DNA from: Paracoccus sp. IB05
GTDB taxonomy: Bacteria; Pseudomonadota; Alphaproteobacteria; Rhodobacterales; Rhodobacteraceae
Assembly (NCBI RefSeq): GCF_016405985.1
Contig: NZ_JAEFCF010000037.1
Location: 1-53,802 of the forward strand
DNA length: 53,802 bases
Direction: 5' to 3'
Part shown: positions 34,875-42,064 of the stretch, one piece after another
Layout of the letters: the number at the start of each line of letters is the position of its first letter
Numbering within the stretch: position 1 is the stretch's first letter
The notes under the pieces: generated by a model
What the model was told of the DNA's origin: nothing
Databases searched by the model: none
What the model saw: the letters and a program-made list of their open reading frames with translations, nothing else
Made by a program: the position numbers and the translations under genes

Positions 34875-34904
34875 GCCCGGTCCTTATGACCGGGCTTTTC
34901 TTTT
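34875..34904 (+). terminator. Rho-independent terminator after the ParB-like gene
   Basis: GCCCGGTC (34875-34882) pairs perfectly with GACCGGGC (34888-34895) around the loop CTTAT, followed by TTTTCTTTT. This is a textbook terminator. The T tract runs directly into the ribosome site (TTGGAG) of the next gene, so readthrough, or a promoter hidden in the stem, would be needed to express it. Confidence 0.85.
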
Positions 34905-34917
34905 GGAGCTTTCGCCC

Positions 34918-35232
34918 ATGCCCGGAACGATCACCATCGACGCGATCTTCGCAGAAGACCGTATGAATCCACCGGCAGAGCGTTGTCTGCCATGGATCGA
35001 GAGCCGCGACGGCATCACGGTCGTCATTGAACCCAAGCCCCATTGGGCCGAGGATCTGCGGGTCTTCCGCCTTGAACGCCGTGAATACTGCCGCTATGCC
35101 GACTGGCTGGTCGATGTTGGGCGGGCGCGCTTCTACGGCCATATCGACACCAGCGGCGATGATGTGATGCAGAACGCCCGCGCGATGATTGCCCGCGAAA
35201 TCACGGAAGGCTTATGGGATGCGGTCCGGTGA
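34918..35232 (+). CDS. Small hypothetical protein
   Basis: A 104-residue soluble protein, acidic, with no known motif. The ATG at 34918 follows TTGGAG and gives the N terminus MPGTITIDAIFAED. It is placed just after the terminator of the ParB-like gene and ahead of DUF736 copy 1, an arrangement typical of this plasmid gene set. Function is unknown. Confidence 0.65.
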   Translation: MPGTITIDAIFAEDRMNPPAERCLPWIESRDGITVVIEPKPHWAEDLRVFRLERREYCRYADWLVDVGRARFYGHIDTSGDDVMQNARAMIAREITEGLWDAVR

Positions 35233-35528
35233 GCCGACCGCGGCCTTTCGAACCGAGGCCCTGGTGGGGATTCAACGCACCGTGCCGCCGTGGCCGGGTA
35301 GGGATCAGGCCTTTCCTCGTTCCGGCCTCGGCCATCACGGGTTCGGAGGACCGGTCGCCCGCATTGATCGCGCATCAGGTTCACTGTCTCTTCCCGGTCG
35401 AGCGTTGCGGCGGCTTGTGCCCTCCCGGCCGCCGATCAGGTCCAGTGTGGCATTGCGCCGCTAGGGCCGCAGGTCGGTGAAGGGGGCGCAACCGTAGCTG
35501 CCCGCTAACAAGTTGATATCGCCGGAGG

Positions 35529-35853
35529 TTGCCTGTCGGGTCCTCCCGACGGTTCCTTCAGGGTCGCCGCTGTCTCCTGTCTCTCTGGTGGGGTTGGGAC
35601 CGCTCGCATGCGTCCTCTGTGATGGGCTGATCTGGCCGAAGAGCAGCGCTATGCGCTTCGACCGCTTTGACGCAACAGCGTTGTCCCAACTTTCTTCCCC
35701 TGTCGGCGATGCCGCCATTCCGCGCGGAGCAAGAAAGTTCCTCCTGTGCTGTCGGGCCCCCTGCGGGGGTGCGTCATCGGTCGTCTCCGGCCCTTCGATC
35801 GCCATCGAGGCCGCACTGGAGCGGGCCCGAACACGAGAGAATGGAGACAGACA
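35529..35853 (+). promoter_or_regulatory. Conserved untranslated leader of DUF736 copy 1
   Basis: About 325 bases before the DUF736 ATG hold no credible gene but are about 97 percent identical to the leader of copy 2. Candidate RNA elements kept in both copies are the hairpin GTCGGG-TCCT-CCCGAC (35535-35550), the long-range pair AACTTTCTT (35688-35696) with AAGAAAGTT (35731-35739), the CCTCCT right after it, and the hairpin CCCCC-TGC-GGGGG near 35760. It may be a structured 5' leader or cis-acting RNA; that role is inferred. Confidence 0.55.
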
Positions 35854-36177
35854 ATGGCGACCATCGGCACCTTCAAGAAGACCGGCAACGAATACACCGG
35901 CGAGATCGTCACCCTGAGCGTGCAGGCCAAGGGCGTGCGCATCATCCCCGATCTGCGGGCCTCGGGCGAGAACGCCCCCTCGCACCGGATCCTGGTCGGC
36001 CGCGCGGAGATCGGTGCCGCCTGGACGAAACGCTCGAACGAGGGGCGTGAGTATCTGGGCCTGAAGCTGGACGATCCGAGCTTCGCGCATCCGATCTACG
36101 CCAACCTCTTCGCTGACGAGGATGGCGAGGCGTACAGCTTGATCTGGTCGCGGCCCAACAGCCGCCGGGGGGACTGA
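35854..36177 (+). CDS. DUF736 family protein, copy 1
   Basis: A 107-residue protein of the DUF736 family, common on alphaproteobacterial plasmids and islands and of unknown function. It starts MATIGTFKKTGNEYTGEI and ends YSLIWSRPNSRRGD. ATG at 35854 follows GGAGACAGACA. It is 93-94 percent identical in DNA to copy 2 at 49693. Most changes are silent or conservative, so both copies seem to be under purifying selection. It is preceded by the long leader and followed by a terminator-like hairpin. Confidence 0.9.
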   Translation: MATIGTFKKTGNEYTGEIVTLSVQAKGVRIIPDLRASGENAPSHRILVGRAEIGAAWTKRSNEGREYLGLKLDDPSFAHPIYANLFADEDGEAYSLIWSRPNSRRGD

Positions 36178-36189
36178 CCCCCCCACCAG

Positions 36190-36214
36190 GGCCCCGGTCG
36201 AAAAGACCGGGGCC
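36190..36214 (+). terminator. Hairpin after DUF736 copy 1
   Basis: GGCCCCGGTC (36190-36199) pairs perfectly with GACCGGGGCC (36205-36214) around GAAAA. There is no T tract, only CTGATGTG, so it is a stable stem but not a classic terminator. Copy 2 has a 12-base version with compensating changes (GGCC/GGCC in place of GGTC/GACC), which argues that the stem is conserved. Confidence 0.65.
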
Positions 36215-36319
36215 TGATGTGCGCAAATTCGGAACCGGGCCGGTTGCGGCATCCCGTCTTTGCATCCGGGATTGCGTTTGCGCATCTCGTGAGAGGTGCA
36301 AATCCCGACTGCGATGGGG

Positions 36320-37126
36320 TTACGGTTGAATGAACCGGCTATACTGACCTCCGGTACGCAGCGTCAGGGTAACTGGCGCATCGCTCCGGTTTCGCCAGAA
36401 CCAGCCATGATTTCCGGTAAAGTTTGCTGTAAGTTCGCCCACCTCACCTGAGATGCCCCGCCCCTGTGCATAGGTCACATTCTGTCCTCCACCATCGCCA
36501 TGGGTGTCGTGATTCAAAACGCCACCGTTTGCTGACCACTCGAACCTGGCAATCTGTCCTCCCGTCATTGCCAGTTTGATTTCGATTCCTTCCCCTGGTG
36601 CAAGAACTACCGAAAGGTCGTCCCGCCATGTTCCGTCGTTTGCAGATGGGGGCATCTCATCAGTGGCCACAGCATTTGGTGCCGATGCCCCGGCGGGATC
36701 GACTACCGGAGCGACTTGCGGTGGAGTTAATGGCGCTGAAATCAGCAGTGCTGCTATGTCGCTCAACTGGGCGTCAATTGCGTCCAGGCGCGCTGCAATT
36801 TGCGGGTTGGTTGCCGCTGCAGCTTCATCGGCAGCTGCTTCTGCCGCGAGTTGCCCCTTGATTTCGCCCATCTCCTTCAGGCCAAGAGCGCGACCCACCC
36901 CTGTAAAATCTATCCCGAATTCTGCAGGCAGCACGAAGAGGACCAGGATCACAGCGGCGCCGGCCCCTGCCTTCAACGTTGAACGGATCAATCCCCTGCC
37001 AGAAATACCGGATGGCAGGTCAGTTGATGGCTGATCGGATTTCCGGCCATTGCTGTGACGTGGTTCCGCGCGCAGGCCGCCGGTTTGCGGGATCGGCGGG
37101 GCCTCATGTATGTTGAAACGGTTCAT
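36320..37126 (-). CDS. Membrane-anchored protein paired with HupE
   Basis: A 268-residue protein with a cytoplasmic N terminus, one membrane segment at about residues 53-68 (AGAGAAVILVLFVLPAEFGI), an Ala/Glu-rich coiled-coil-like stretch, a Pro-rich linker and a periplasmic beta-rich domain (GIEIKLAMTGGQIARFEWS ... HGWFWRNRSDAPVTLTLRTGG) with several His residues. Proteins of this plan are commonly called transmembrane anchor proteins and occur beside HupE/UreJ or metal exporters. It is 9 bases downstream of the HupE-like gene, so it is in the same operon. A metal-binding or gating role is inferred. Confidence 0.7.
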   Translation of the reverse strand: MNRFNIHEAPPIPQTGGLRAEPRHSNGRKSDQPSTDLPSGISGRGLIRSTLKAGAGAAVILVLFVLPAEFGIDFTGVGRALGLKEMGEIKGQLAAEAAADEAAAATNPQIAARLDAIDAQLSDIAALLISAPLTPPQVAPVVDPAGASAPNAVATDEMPPSANDGTWRDDLSVVLAPGEGIEIKLAMTGGQIARFEWSANGGVLNHDTHGDGGGQNVTYAQGRGISGEVGELTANFTGNHGWFWRNRSDAPVTLTLRTGGQYSRFIQP

Positions 37127-37135
37127 GTTCTTCCC

Positions 37136-37867
37136 CTATGCCACAAAAAATCCGGTAATCTGATAGCCCATGAGAACAAAGCCGGCGGTCATCATCAGTA
37201 TATTGGCTGTGTAGGCCTGCCGGCCGAAGGCGCGGGTCGCGCGCCAGTGGTTCATGAACAGCAGGATCGCCAGCAGGGCAATGATCTGTCCGATCTCGAC
37301 CCCGACATTGAATGCCAGAAGATTGGGGACCAGACCGTCCCGGGCAATATTGTAGTCAAGGACTTTTGACGCCAGGCCGAAGCCATGCATGAAGCCGAAC
37401 AGCAGTGTGGCTGCTTTGGTATTTGGTTGGAACCCGAACCAGAGCGGGAAGGCCCCCAGATTGTCGAGAGCCTTGTAGACGACGGAAAAGCCGATGAGGG
37501 CGTCGATGATGTAGCCGTTGATGCCAATGCCGAAATAGACCCCGGCGAGCATCGTGGTCGAGTGACCTATGGCGAACAGGCTGACATAGCCCGCGATTTG
37601 CTTCGCTCCGTGGAGGAAGAAGATCACCCCGAACAGAAACAGGAGGTGATCGTATCCTGTGACCATGTGTTTGGCCCCGAGATACATGAACGGGAGTATT
37701 TTTACTCCGTATATTTCAGATATATAGCCCTGATCCCCTAATGTGACGCCATGCGCCAGCACAGTTTGGGTGAGAGCCAGAAGTCCGGCCACAGCCAGAG
37801 CGAGCACAGGCCAAAGCCTGGCCCCCATGCTCCTGGTGGCCGACTTCCTGCCGAAGTCGAGTTTCAT
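37136..37867 (-). CDS. HupE/UreJ-like membrane protein
   Basis: A 243-residue membrane protein with a signal-like N-terminal helix ending at AHG and six further hydrophobic segments. The family signature His-x(5)-Asp-His is seen in KHMVTGYDHLLFLFGVIFF, and a second conserved block is AIGHSTTMLAG; HGFGLASKV is a third. HupE and UreJ proteins take up nickel, while related proteins act in other metal transport. Its operon with the anchor protein, next to a RcnR-type regulator and a His-tailed MFS exporter, points to nickel or cobalt handling. Confidence 0.85.
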   Translation of the reverse strand: MKLDFGRKSATRSMGARLWPVLALAVAGLLALTQTVLAHGVTLGDQGYISEIYGVKILPFMYLGAKHMVTGYDHLLFLFGVIFFLHGAKQIAGYVSLFAIGHSTTMLAGVYFGIGINGYIIDALIGFSVVYKALDNLGAFPLWFGFQPNTKAATLLFGFMHGFGLASKVLDYNIARDGLVPNLLAFNVGVEIGQIIALLAILLFMNHWRATRAFGRQAYTANILMMTAGFVLMGYQITGFFVA

Positions 37868-37922
37868 TGAGTGGTCCTTTGTATCCGAATTTCCCGAAAG
37901 CGCGGATGATGCGCGGTTTCAT

Positions 37923-38267
37923 TCAGATACGCGGAGGTCGTCGTAGCCCCTCTTGCCTGTCAGGCCCTGCCGTTCGTTCTGTCAGCGCGACTGGAGCACG
38001 ATCTCTGAAGCTCTCGCTTGCGACAGGCGGCGGCACCAGCGCGGAAAGCTGATGTTCGTGATCTGTGGCGTCGTGGCCACCGGCCTTATCGGAAGCGATA
38101 TGGGAATGTCCGTGGGCCAGGGTTTCGGCTGATGCCGCGCCAACGGCTGGGCCGTGCGTCAAAGAAACAATGATCGGAGCCAGTGCAAAGCACAGCAGTG
38201 TCGCAATCACGATCCATCTGGCCATGATTGCGCGCATGCCTGAGCTCTGTGACTTTCCTGGCGTCAT
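37923..38267 (-). CDS. Small His-rich exported protein
   Basis: A protein of up to 114 residues with a hydrophobic segment (WIVIATLLCFALAPIIVS) and a His-rich part after it (AHGHSHIASDKAGGHDATDHEH), consistent with a periplasmic or membrane-tethered metal-binding peptide. Met residues at 1, 11 and 15 leave the start open; 38225 would place the membrane segment at the very N terminus. It is divergent from the RcnR/CsoR-type gene across its operator-like sequence, so both are probably controlled by the same metal. Confidence 0.6.
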   Translation of the reverse strand: MTPGKSQSSGMRAIMARWIVIATLLCFALAPIIVSLTHGPAVGAASAETLAHGHSHIASDKAGGHDATDHEHQLSALVPPPVASESFRDRAPVALTERTAGPDRQEGLRRPPRI

Positions 38268-38293
38268 CGATCCGGTTCATTCGACACTTGCTA

Positions 38294-38312
38294 TATCCCC
38301 CCGGGGGGGATA
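38294..38312. promoter_or_regulatory. G/C-tract operator for the metal regulator
   Basis: TATCCCCCCGGGGGGGATA is an almost perfect palindrome of a C tract and a G tract flanked by TAT/ATA. RcnR, FrmR and CsoR-type regulators bind G/C tracts with AT-rich flanks. It lies 11 bases before the regulator gene and 26 bases from the divergent His-rich gene. Confidence 0.75.
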
Positions 38313-38323
38313 CGCATTGTGAT

Positions 38324-38581
38324 ATGACAGAACCGCACCGCCATGCAACCCATCCTGACCTCATCAAGAGGTTGAAACGTGCCGAAGGGCATATGCGGCA
38401 CGTCATCGCCATGATCGAGGGAGGCGAGCCGTGTCTGGACATCGCGCGCCAACTGACTGCGGTCGAGAGCGCGGTGACTGCCGCTAAGCGGATGCTGATC
38501 CATGACCATATTGATCACTGTCTGGACCACGATGCGGGTGAGGTCCTGGCTGAAATGAAAGCGCTCACCAAACTTCTCTAG
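38324..38581 (+). CDS. dmeR: RcnR/CsoR-family metal-sensing repressor (DmeR-like)
   Basis: An 85-residue all-helical repressor. The N-terminal His residues (TEPHRHATHPDLI), then RLKRAEGHMRHVIAMIEGGEPCLDIARQ with the conserved His and Cys metal ligands, and HDHIDHCLDH match the nickel/cobalt branch (RcnR/DmeR) rather than copper CsoR. ATG at 38324. The G/C-tract palindrome directly upstream is its likely operator. It is followed after 10 bases by an MFS exporter, which it should derepress when metal is in excess. Confidence 0.85.
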   Translation: MTEPHRHATHPDLIKRLKRAEGHMRHVIAMIEGGEPCLDIARQLTAVESAVTAAKRMLIHDHIDHCLDHDAGEVLAEMKALTKLL

Positions 38582-38591
38582 AGGATCGCAG

Positions 38592-39902
38592 ATGCTCGGC
38601 ATCCTGAAGAACCGCACCTATCGGCATCTGTTCACAGCGCAGGTGATTGCGCTGGTCGGAACGGGGTTGATGACGGTGGCTCTCGGTTTGCTTGCCTATG
38701 AGATGGCGGGGGCAAATGCCGGTGCGGTGTTGGGCACTGCATTGGCCATCAAGATGATCGCATACGTCGGGGTTGCCCCCGTCGCTCAGGCGCTGTCCGA
38801 CCGTTTGCCTCGCCGATCCCTGATGGTCGCGCTCGATCTGGTCCGAGCCGCCGTGGCGATCTGTCTGCCGTTCGTTACGGAAATTTGGCAGATTTACCTG
38901 CTGATTTTCGCGCTACAAGCGGCCTCTGCCGGGTTTACCCCGACCTTTCAGGCTGCCATTCCTGACATCCTCCCTGAAGAGGAAGACTATACTCGCGCAT
39001 TGTCGCTTTCGCGGTTGGCCTATGATCTGGAAAGCCTTGTTTCTCCCGTTTTGGCCGCAGCTCTTTTGACAATTATCAGCTTTCACAGCTTGTTTGCCGG
39101 GACGGTTATTGGCTTTCTCGTATCTGCGGCGCTGGTCGTTAGTGTTAGGATTCCGACCCCCGACCCCGGCCCGCGCCGCAGGATCTGGGACAAGACAACG
39201 CGTGGCCTCAGGCTTTACCTGGCGACGCCGCGCCTTCGTGGCTTGTTGGCGATCAATCTGGCGGTTGCTGCGGCCGGTGCCATGGTCATCGTGAACACTG
39301 TGGTGATCGTGAAATCCGGCTTCGGCCTGACTGAATCAGAGGTTGCCTTTGCGCTTGCCGCCTTTGGTGGAGGCTCGATGATCGCGGCGTTTGCGCTGCC
39401 GCCGTTACTTGATCGGATCGCCGATCGCCCGGTTATGATAGCCGGGGCGGCGGTCGTGGTGGCGGGTACGGCTTTGGGAGCGGTGGTTCAGTCTTATCCC
39501 GTTCTGCTTGCGCTCTGGCTGTTGATCGGCTTTGGCTACAGCGCGGCGCAGACGCCCTCGGGCCGTCTGCTGCGGCGTTCCTCTCACGCCCAGGACCGAC
39601 CCGCGATTTTCGCGGCACAATTCGCGCTGTCTCATGCGTGCTGGCTGATAACCTACCCGCTTGCCGGCCGCTTCGGAGCGGCGTTTGGCCTGCAGTCGAC
39701 CTCTATTGTCCTGTCTTTGATTGGACTCGGGGGCGTTCTGCTGGCGCTACGTCTATGGCCGGCCGGTGATCCATCCGATCTCGTGCATGAACATCCCGAA
39801 CTGCCCGAGAATCATCCGCATCTGTGTGACCATGGCGTAACTGGTCAACATCGGCACGACCTGATTATCGATGATTTGCACCGTCGCTGGGCAAGCACAT
39901 AA
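38592..39902 (+). CDS. MFS metal exporter with His-rich tail
   Basis: A 436-residue major facilitator with 12 hydrophobic segments; DRLPRRSLMVALDLVRA is motif A. The C terminus is rich in His (VHEHPELPENHPHLCDHG, then GQHRHDLIIDDLHRRW), as in the nickel/cobalt exporters NreB and NrsD. It forms an operon with the RcnR-type repressor. Nickel or cobalt efflux is the best reading; the metal itself is not proven by sequence. Family length is normal and no break is seen. Confidence 0.85.
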   Translation: MLGILKNRTYRHLFTAQVIALVGTGLMTVALGLLAYEMAGANAGAVLGTALAIKMIAYVGVAPVAQALSDRLPRRSLMVALDLVRAAVAICLPFVTEIWQIYLLIFALQAASAGFTPTFQAAIPDILPEEEDYTRALSLSRLAYDLESLVSPVLAAALLTIISFHSLFAGTVIGFLVSAALVVSVRIPTPDPGPRRRIWDKTTRGLRLYLATPRLRGLLAINLAVAAAGAMVIVNTVVIVKSGFGLTESEVAFALAAFGGGSMIAAFALPPLLDRIADRPVMIAGAAVVVAGTALGAVVQSYPVLLALWLLIGFGYSAAQTPSGRLLRRSSHAQDRPAIFAAQFALSHACWLITYPLAGRFGAAFGLQSTSIVLSLIGLGGVLLALRLWPAGDPSDLVHEHPELPENHPHLCDHGVTGQHRHDLIIDDLHRRWAST

Positions 39903-40145
39903 GCATCTAGGACAAAGGTCTGAGCGGCAGGCTCGCCTCCTGGCCCTGTCAGGCAGGGGTCGGGAGTAACCGCTTCTTCGCATCTGCTGCCTGTGCCTTG
40001 GCCGAAAGGCCGGTGGCTTCGGCTTTATTGTACCAGTCGATGCCCGAGTGCGGCAACATCTCGTCAGGCGTTCACATCATCCTCGAACTGCCGCAGGCGG
40101 GTGATGATGGTCGATTGGGCAATCGACAGGGCCCGCACCTAGTAA
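39903..40145 (-). other. Spacer with a gene-end fragment on the minus strand
   Basis: No intact gene. On the minus strand, 40142 down to 40070 reads VRALSIAQSTIITRLRQFED followed by DVNA and a stop, which looks like the C-terminal end of a protein with a helix-turn-helix-like helix. Its upstream part is missing where CTAG stands (40139-40142). The rest of the spacer has no recognisable content. Confidence 0.35.
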
Positions 40146-40697
40146 CGCAAGTGCGGCTTCGATCACGGCTGGTATGACGCCGCCGATGAGGATTTCCAGC
40201 GCATCGCAGAAATCCTCGGTCTTGACCTCAGGACCCGGCCCACCCGCCTCATGGGCGGCGGCACACGTCATGACCCCTGCATCTGGTTCAGTGGTTTCTG
40301 GTCGCAAGGCGACGGGGCTTGCTTCGAAGCATACCTTTCTTACCGGAAGGGCGCGCCTTGCCGGATCAGGGAGTACGCGCCGCAAGGCGCGGAACTGCAC
40401 CGCATCGCCGATGCGCTGCAGACGGCCCAGCGATGCAATTTCTACCAATTGCGCGCCGATGTCCGCCATCGAAGCCACTATAACCACGAGTACGGCATGG
40501 CGATCTCGGTGGCGCGGTACAGCGCATCGCATCAGGATATGACGGCCGACGCAGAAGAAGCGGTGATCGAGGCACTGCACGATCTGGCCCGTTGGCTCTA
40601 CCACCAGTTGGAGCGCGAATACGACTATCTGTCCTCGGGTGAGACCATCGCTGCTAACGACTGCACCTTCACCGAGACCGGCCGCCGCTTCGGGTGA
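40146..40697 (+). pseudogene. 5'-truncated plasmid protein (annotated elsewhere as antitoxin of a TA stability system)
   Basis: A 183-codon open frame without a start, bounded upstream by an in-frame TAA at 40143. It reads DEDFQRIAEILGLDLRTRP, then RLMGGGTRHDPCIWFSGFWS, HRIADALQTAQRCNFYQL and DLARWLYHQLEREYDYLSS, a family widespread in alphaproteobacteria and often named after a toxin-antitoxin stability system although its function is untested. The missing N terminus lies exactly where the CTAG junction occurs, which suggests a deletion rather than a point mutation. Confidence 0.65.
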
Positions 40698-40920
40698 TCG
40701 CCGGCATCCTGGTGACACTTGCAACTGGCGCGGTACTCGTCGAGGGGATGAGTTCCTGCGCAATCTTCTACGCAGGAGGTCGGGATCTGGCCTGAAATGT
40801 TGGTCGCGGGCAACGAAACGGTCAAGGGGCTTCGGAACCAGATCGCATGGCGGTTGCCTGTGAGCGAGGCTCAAGGATGAGAGGCCCCAGGGTACGAATA
40901 TCAATTCACGTGAGGCGCTC

Positions 40921-41232
40921 GTGCGTGGCGATCATGGGCTCTCGCCCATGCCACTGGCGTCGCTCGGGCTGGAACGGCACCAGTATATCGAGGCAACCGG
41001 TGAGCCGCAGGCCGAGGCATATGAGGATTATTATGCTGAAAGCAGCCATCTCGCACACGATGACATCGACGCTGTGATTGGCGGATGGCACGAATTATGG
41101 GCGGGTGATGATTTCTACCTTCCTCTGGAAATGCGGCTGGCCTTGCTCACACTACGGGACGCAGAGCCTTGGTATGAACTGATGCGTTCAGCAGGGCTCG
41201 GTACCTGGAGGGTGCGGGAGCATATCACCTGA
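40921..41232 (+). CDS. Small hypothetical protein
   Basis: About 103 residues, read from a GTG at 40921. The frame stays open upstream to about 40861 (KDERPQGTNINSREAL), so the N terminus may be longer or the gene may have lost its start. It is acidic and Trp/Tyr-rich (DAVIGGWHELWAGDDFYLP), with no known domain. It lies 83 bases before the Cys-rich gene at 41315. Confidence 0.45.
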   Translation: MRGDHGLSPMPLASLGLERHQYIEATGEPQAEAYEDYYAESSHLAHDDIDAVIGGWHELWAGDDFYLPLEMRLALLTLRDAEPWYELMRSAGLGTWRVREHIT

Positions 41233-41314
41233 GCATGGTCCGCATCATGCAGATCACATATCATGCAAGGGCTCAGCGAAAGCTTGTTGCCGAGCAAGCA
41301 GGAGTATAGCAGCG

Positions 41315-41866
41315 ATGAACCGCTTGTTTGAGCATGTTGCCGAAAAAGCCGAACGCGTGATCGATGACCCGGACGCGCGGTGCCAATATTGTGAGCGAGC
41401 GGATGTGCCTGTCTTCGGCTATCCGGGCGTGATCGTCGATCCGTCACGCGCGGCCAACCCCGAACTCGCCACCACCGACCCCGAAGTGTTCGAGCTTTGC
41501 GCAGACTGCATCAACAGCAGCGCGGTCGAACGGAACGACGACTTCGAGGCTAGTCGGCTCATCGCCCATTTCGCAACCGATCCGAAGGCAGCCTTGGCCG
41601 CCTACCACCGTCTCCCCGATATCCCGCTCTTCCTCCAGCGCTTTGATTGGCCGATATGCTGCGGCACATGGTGCGTGTTCACTGGTTCACCAACCGATCA
41701 TGCCGCATTGGTGGCGGTACAGAGTTCCCTCCGATACTGGCAACAGGGACCGGCCCTAAGAGGGCGCGACTTCGCGAGCGAAGGAGAGCCGGAATTGATG
41801 ACGGAGATCTCCTGCTTTCGCTGCGATACCTGCGGTGAGCGCTACTACACCGATCAATTCACCTAA
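41315..41866 (+). CDS. Cys-rich protein, CbrC-like
   Basis: A 183-residue soluble protein with three Cys pairs: CQYCERADVPVFGYPG, ELCADCINSSAV and CFRCDTCGERYY at the C terminus. The spacing and the block LPDIPLFLQRFDWPICCGTWC resemble the CbrC family (UPF0167), linked in E. coli to colicin E2 tolerance. The resemblance is read by eye and is distant. A zinc-binding structural role for the Cys pairs is likely. The region from 41870 to 42064 after it holds nothing recognisable. Confidence 0.6.
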   Translation: MNRLFEHVAEKAERVIDDPDARCQYCERADVPVFGYPGVIVDPSRAANPELATTDPEVFELCADCINSSAVERNDDFEASRLIAHFATDPKAALAAYHRLPDIPLFLQRFDWPICCGTWCVFTGSPTDHAALVAVQSSLRYWQQGPALRGRDFASEGEPELMTEISCFRCDTCGERYYTDQFT

Positions 41867-42064
41867 CACGACTTTGCCAGAAGTGAAGCGGGTTCGCCGC
41901 AGTTTTCGCAGAGGCCCCCGGCTTCGGATTTGATCAATGATGCCCTTGAACTGCCCCGGGTGTTGAATGGATGCCTGACACGGCCGCCGCCAGAACATCG
42001 TGCCAGATGCTGTGCCGGAGGGCGCAGCATAGCTGTACTCCAGTTCTATTGCGTGATCGCCGTC

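Larger units (their letters stand above)
35240..36214 (+). repeat. Long direct repeat, copy 1 (leader plus DUF736 gene)
   Basis: This segment repeats at 49073-50054 in the same direction. Similarity is patchy to about 35528, strong and almost gap-free from 35529 to the end of the DUF736 gene, and ends in a similar hairpin. The strongest block is the untranslated leader, with about 9 differences in 325 bases by eye. Confidence 0.85.
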
